Part shown: piece after piece, positions 60,441 to 64,000 of the stretch | Layout of the letters: every line of letters begins with the position of its first letter | How positions within the stretch are numbered: position 1 is the first letter of the stretch | Assembly: GCF_002288925.2 (NCBI RefSeq) | Contig: NW_022098024.1 | Coordinates: 139,729-203,728, forward strand | DNA from: Delphinapterus leucas | Taxonomy: Eukaryota; Chordata; Mammalia; Artiodactyla; Monodontidae | Reading direction: 5' to 3' | DNA length: 64,000 nucleotides | Program-made: the position numbers and the translations under genes | Notes under the pieces: generated by a model | Seen by the model: the letters and a program-made list of their open reading frames with translations, nothing else | The model's database searches: none | What the model was told of the DNA's origin: nothing

Positions 60441-61432
60441 TAAACTTGTTTTCTGCCATGGGACCAGAGGATCCAAAGTCCTTTATATGCCTTCTTCCAG
60501 ACCTCAGTGTACCAGGAAGTATTGCTGTTATGATATCCTTGTTCCTAAACTTACGAAAGTGGGCCTAATGATGTTAATGGACATCCCCGTGGTCATGTGG
60601 GCCTACAAGCTTCCTGTTCCCCAAAGAGATCTGTATTTATCAGGACCTTCTGCCTCCCACTCAGGGCCTGTGTTTGGGTCACATATGTCTTATAAGAAAA
60701 TATATCAAAATGGACTACAATCCTCTGGTGTTCTAGTTGCAAACAAAATTATCTAGTGCTGTGGATGGGTCTCTCAGAAAACCAAAGAGCCCAGGGATTA
60801 TGCTGGCCAGGGCTGTAGGAAAAATGATACATTCTTGACTTGCTTTGCCTTACCTTGCCAGTCCTTGCCTTTTCTTTTCTTTCTGTGTCAAGGGGAAACA
60901 TACTTACCTATTGATAAGATTGCATATCTCTATTGGGTTTTTGGCACAAAATCTCCTTGATACTTGTCTACTTACCTGTGGTTTGGTTTGGCAGTGCCGA
61001 CCATATTAGAATCTGTACTTTGAGATTCAGGGTAGGGACTACATCCTAACACATACTGTGAACAGGAAGAAAGGAGCAATCTGTTGATTTTTGCCAAAGG
61101 TCTGGTTATTTTATCTAGCAATTGGAGATTTACCCATTACGAATTGCTCATTTGACTGAATTTAAATCTCTATTTGTAAAGTCACATTTTGCCACAGTTA
61201 AAACTGTGTTCCCAAATAGGTGTTGCTCAATTGATATATCTTACTTTGGAGAATGCTCACTAAAGTACATGCACAGGCAATACCCAAAATATGTTTCTCC
61301 ATAGTGGATGTGGTGTTGAGAAGACAGGCTGGTACCTAGTAGTTTGTATTGATTGATAAATACAGAGTCAACTAATATAGAACCTAAATAAAAGGCTTTT
61401 GGAGGTCATTTAATCCAAACTTTTACAGTATA
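60441..61432. other. Unassigned single-copy-looking sequence
   Basis: No repeat recognised. Two overlapping + frames (60299-60568 and 60487-60756, 89 residues each) run across or beside the L1 end; neither has a domain. Confidence 0.45.
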
Positions 61433-61434
61433 TA

Positions 61435-61512
61435 TTGGGCTGGCCAAAAAGTTCGTTCGGGGTTTTCTGCAACATTACAGAAAAACCCGAACGAACTTTT
61501 TGGCCAACCCAA
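61435..61512. mobile_element. Mariner-type hairpin MITE
   Basis: 78 bp made of two 35-base arms (61435-61469 and 61478-61512) that match in 33 of 35 positions around an 8-base loop. TA flanks it on both sides (61433-61434, 61513-61514). The ends 'ttgggctggccaaaaagtt' are those of a mariner family of even-toed ungulates and whales. No transposase is encoded. A transcript of either strand would fold into a long hairpin. Confidence 0.92.
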
Positions 61513-61514
61513 TA

Positions 61515-63030
61515 CCTTAGGAAAATTAGGTGTGGAAAATTTAAATAATTTGTTCAAGGTAACAAAGTATGCTAGTGATTGACCTGGGGCTAAAACTAAT
61601 GTTTTCTGACTCTTATTCTATATTCTTACCACTATACATGCTGTATGCTTCAAAGCTGATAAGGATTCAAGTATCACATTCAGTAGAGGAGACGTTCCCT
61701 AAACAAGAGTGATGCCAGGGCCCTATATTCTAATGATATGTGTTGATTTTAGCCAATATCTGTGGTATTCAAAGGGACTCATGTTTGCAGGCTCACAGCA
61801 TTATTTGAGTTGGTATGAGGCAGAAAGTAACTGGGTGGGGATTTTAATAGTTCCTTGTAATAAAAAGAGTGACAGCCTCATAGAATGTGATTCTGTTTTC
61901 AGTATTTTATAACAAGTTCATTTTACTCCAAATGAATGGTGGTTTATGTGGTTCCAGGATGAATTTCTTTTATAAAGGTTCTTACTCTTTAAGAAATATA
62001 AACATGGCCATAAAAACAATTCAGTCTTTTACCTCATTGCCTCCTTTTTCAACTAGTAATAAATTGTTGGCTGAGGCTAGATAGTCATATAATAGGCAGT
62101 GAGAAAACCCTCCATCAGTGTAGGGATTTATCTCTGAATAGTCTGGGAAACATTCCTTTATGCAGTAAATACTAGAGGTGGGAGATATGGGCCAAAAAGG
62201 AATGAATAGACTATAAAGAGGCATTTATCAGGATGATGGTAAATATCAACCTTCAAAAAAGGAGAATTCTATAAACCACAGTCAGTACCTAAGTTTTTTA
62301 TGTGCTACTTTTGACAGGATCTGCCTTAAGCTTATCTCCTTAAACAAATTTATTCTAGACTTCTATAGAGATTTTGCCCACTGCTCTTCTTTGTGTCTTA
62401 TGTTGAAGACATATTGCTATGTAACATTAACTACATTTTTTGGTGATTTGATTGATTTTATTAGTTCAGCAGAGTTCAGTTTATTCCATTTCTTATACCT
62501 GATACCTGTTCAGGTTGTTACCCTCAGGTGCAGAGAATTTCCAAGGTTATTCTCAGATAATCTTTTGGAAAATGCTTATTGCATAGAAGGTACTCAATAA
62601 TTAACTACTGATTGCTTGTTGGAACTGGCTGTACGCCCCCCTCAAGAACTCTTGACTTATTTTTTCAAATGATGATTTTTAAGATGTTACTAATTTTCTG
62701 TGAAGTCTTCATTGTAGATTTACGTGATTCACCCTTCTGGAACTGTTACTGTTTTTACAGTTTCTTACATCGCGGAGGAGACCTCTGGTGGACATGCACC
62801 CTGTGCATTTTGTATTATATCCCTAAACGTCTGCTCATTTTACTGTAATTGCAAGGACTGAGACTGTGTCTAAATATTTAGACTGGGTCTAAATAATGGA
62901 GGATGCAATTTGATTACCAAGAACTATATTCTGATTCGTCATTCAAGTTGTATTTTCTTTAACCAGAAATTGAAATTGTGGACTTACAGACTGCTTGTTT
63001 ATTGTCATCTTAACTTTATATGAATAGAAA
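61515..63030. other. Unassigned single-copy-looking sequence
   Basis: No gene or clear transposon. A short piece near 62560-62605 resembles an L2 or MIR end. A small imperfect tandem duplication ('gactgtgtctaaat' / 'gactgggtctaaat') lies at 62863-62894. Confidence 0.45.
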
Positions 63031-63032
63031 TA

Positions 63033-63270
63033 CAGTTGACACTTGAAAAATATGGGGGTTGGTTTGGGGTGCTAATTTTTGGCACAGTTGAAAATCTGCC
63101 TATAACTTATGTCAGCCCTCCCTATCCACACTTCCTCCATGTCTGAAGTTCCACATGCATGGATTCAACCATCCGTGGATGGTGTAGTGCTGTAGTACAT
63201 ATTTATTGAAAAAAATCCGTGCATAAGTGAACCCATGCAGTTCAAACCCGTGTTGTTCAAGGGTCAACTG
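63033..63270. mobile_element. Tigger-type MITE (MER8-like), copy 2, opposite orientation
   Basis: 238 bp with ends 'cagttgacacttgaaaaata' and the complement of 'cagttgacccttgaacaaca' (17 of 20), flanked by TA. The inner sequence matches copy 1 at 48894 in reverse, for example 'tggattcaaccatccgtgga'. Confidence 0.9.
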
Positions 63271-63539
63271 TAATTTGAGGTTGGTGTTAATGTGAGAATT
63301 TGGACGTCAATACGCAAGTTACGTACTCATCCCCTCACCTACCTACCCTCAAATACTCTTTGAACTTCCCAGCTTAGGTTGAGAATCCTCACTTTAATGT
63401 CTGGTGTTGCATCGACTGACTACATTGGAATATAGTGGAATATTTGGACTGGCTTTAGTCAACAAACATTTATTGGGAAACTTCTATGTTTTTAATCTAG
63501 TAAGTTAGCATAACTGAGGCAAGATCAGCATATATCTAG

Positions 63540-63800
63540 ACCTAAAATTTATTGAGCACTTATACTATGTCTCTGACATCTGATTAGCACTTTACCTGCA
63601 GTATTTCATTTAAAGTTCACAAAAATCTTGAGGCAGGTATTGCTAGTGCCCATATATTGTAGATAGGAGAAATGAGACTCGAATAGGTCAGGTAATTTGC
63701 CTGAGGTCGCTCACCTTATAGCAAAACTGGGACTTGAACTCACACTTATATGATTTTAGCATCCCTGGTCTGAACCTAAATGCTGTGCTACATCACAACT
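63540..63800 (+). mobile_element. MIR SINE
   Basis: Nearly full MIR order: 'tttattgagcacttatacta', 'gcactttacctgcagtattt', 'cttgaggcaggtattgctag', 'aactgggacttgaactcaca', 'cctaaatgctgtgctac'. Confidence 0.88.
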
Positions 63801-63884
63801 GAAGGCTTTGTTAGGCCTGATTCCCCTCTGCAATTTCACCCAGCTTTAGCATTAGGATACCTGGATTTTGTTCTCTCTTTATTC

Positions 63885-63955
63885 CCAGTAATTGACGACC
63901 TTATTTGGCATTTAGTTTCTGTTCAATAAATGTTTGCTGGATGAATGTGTGGGTA
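63885..63955 (+). mobile_element. L2 LINE 3' end
   Basis: 'ttcaataaatgtttgctgga' with 'tgaatg' is the typical L2 terminus. Confidence 0.55.
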
Positions 63956-64000
63956 GGAAGGGATGCTCCTCCTCAGGGTTTTTGCACTGACCTTGGATGG

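Noticed and set aside
1..64000. CRISPR arrays, bacterial operons, phage or plasmid functions
   Set aside because: No regularly spaced direct repeats and no prokaryotic gene structure; the repeat content is mammalian throughout.

Overview
This window looks like intergenic or deep-intronic DNA from a mammal, most likely a cetacean. The best clue is a set of tRNA-Glu-related SINEs of the CHR type, the family of cetaceans, hippos and ruminants. Four are about 205-215 bp copies of the young form I associate with whales and dolphins, and two belong to older forms. The LINE-1 (L1) copies are also of the kind I associate with cetaceans and other laurasiatherians. I find no protein-coding exon, tRNA, rRNA, CRISPR array or bacterial-type operon. 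Long reading frames are either decayed transposon genes or by-products of SINEs, pyrimidine tracts and L1 antisense strands. No search was run, so repeat family names come from memory of consensus sequences.

Layout. 1-9.9 kb: old repeats (a probable L1M 3'-end derivative with a SINE in it, an L2, an MLT1-like LTR, a MIR, a MaLR-like LTR, a second SINE) between single-copy-looking AT-rich stretches. 10-19.5 kb: an ancient + strand L1M interrupted by a younger, nearly full-length minus-strand L1. A 13-bp target-site duplication brackets the whole insertion, which carries extra DNA at both ends. 19.5-27.5 kb: MIRs split by an LTR and by an L1 3' end, a third SINE, and two long pyrimidine tracts. 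27.5-30.3 kb: an internally deleted old L1. 30.3-35.2 kb: a MIR and the decayed interior of an ERVL-type endogenous retrovirus. 36.7-42.5 kb: a second nearly full-length minus-strand L1 with a 12-bp duplication. 42.8-46.1 kb: an old L1M carrying two SINEs, then an L1 3' end. 46-55 kb: mostly unassigned, with L2, MIRs and a Tigger-type MITE. 55.2-60.4 kb: an MLT1-like LTR and a three-layer nest (SINE inside L1 inside older L1M). 60.4-64 kb: unassigned sequence with a mariner-type hairpin MITE, a second Tigger-type MITE, a MIR and an L2 end.

No genes act together here. The content is a record of successive transposon insertions whose order can be read from nesting and target-site duplications. 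Both large L1s and the nested L1 have broken reading frames or lost catalytic residues, so none looks able to move on its own. I found no clear new biological system. The most unusual items are the complex L1 insertion at 12982-19337 and the well-preserved mariner hairpin at 61435-61512.
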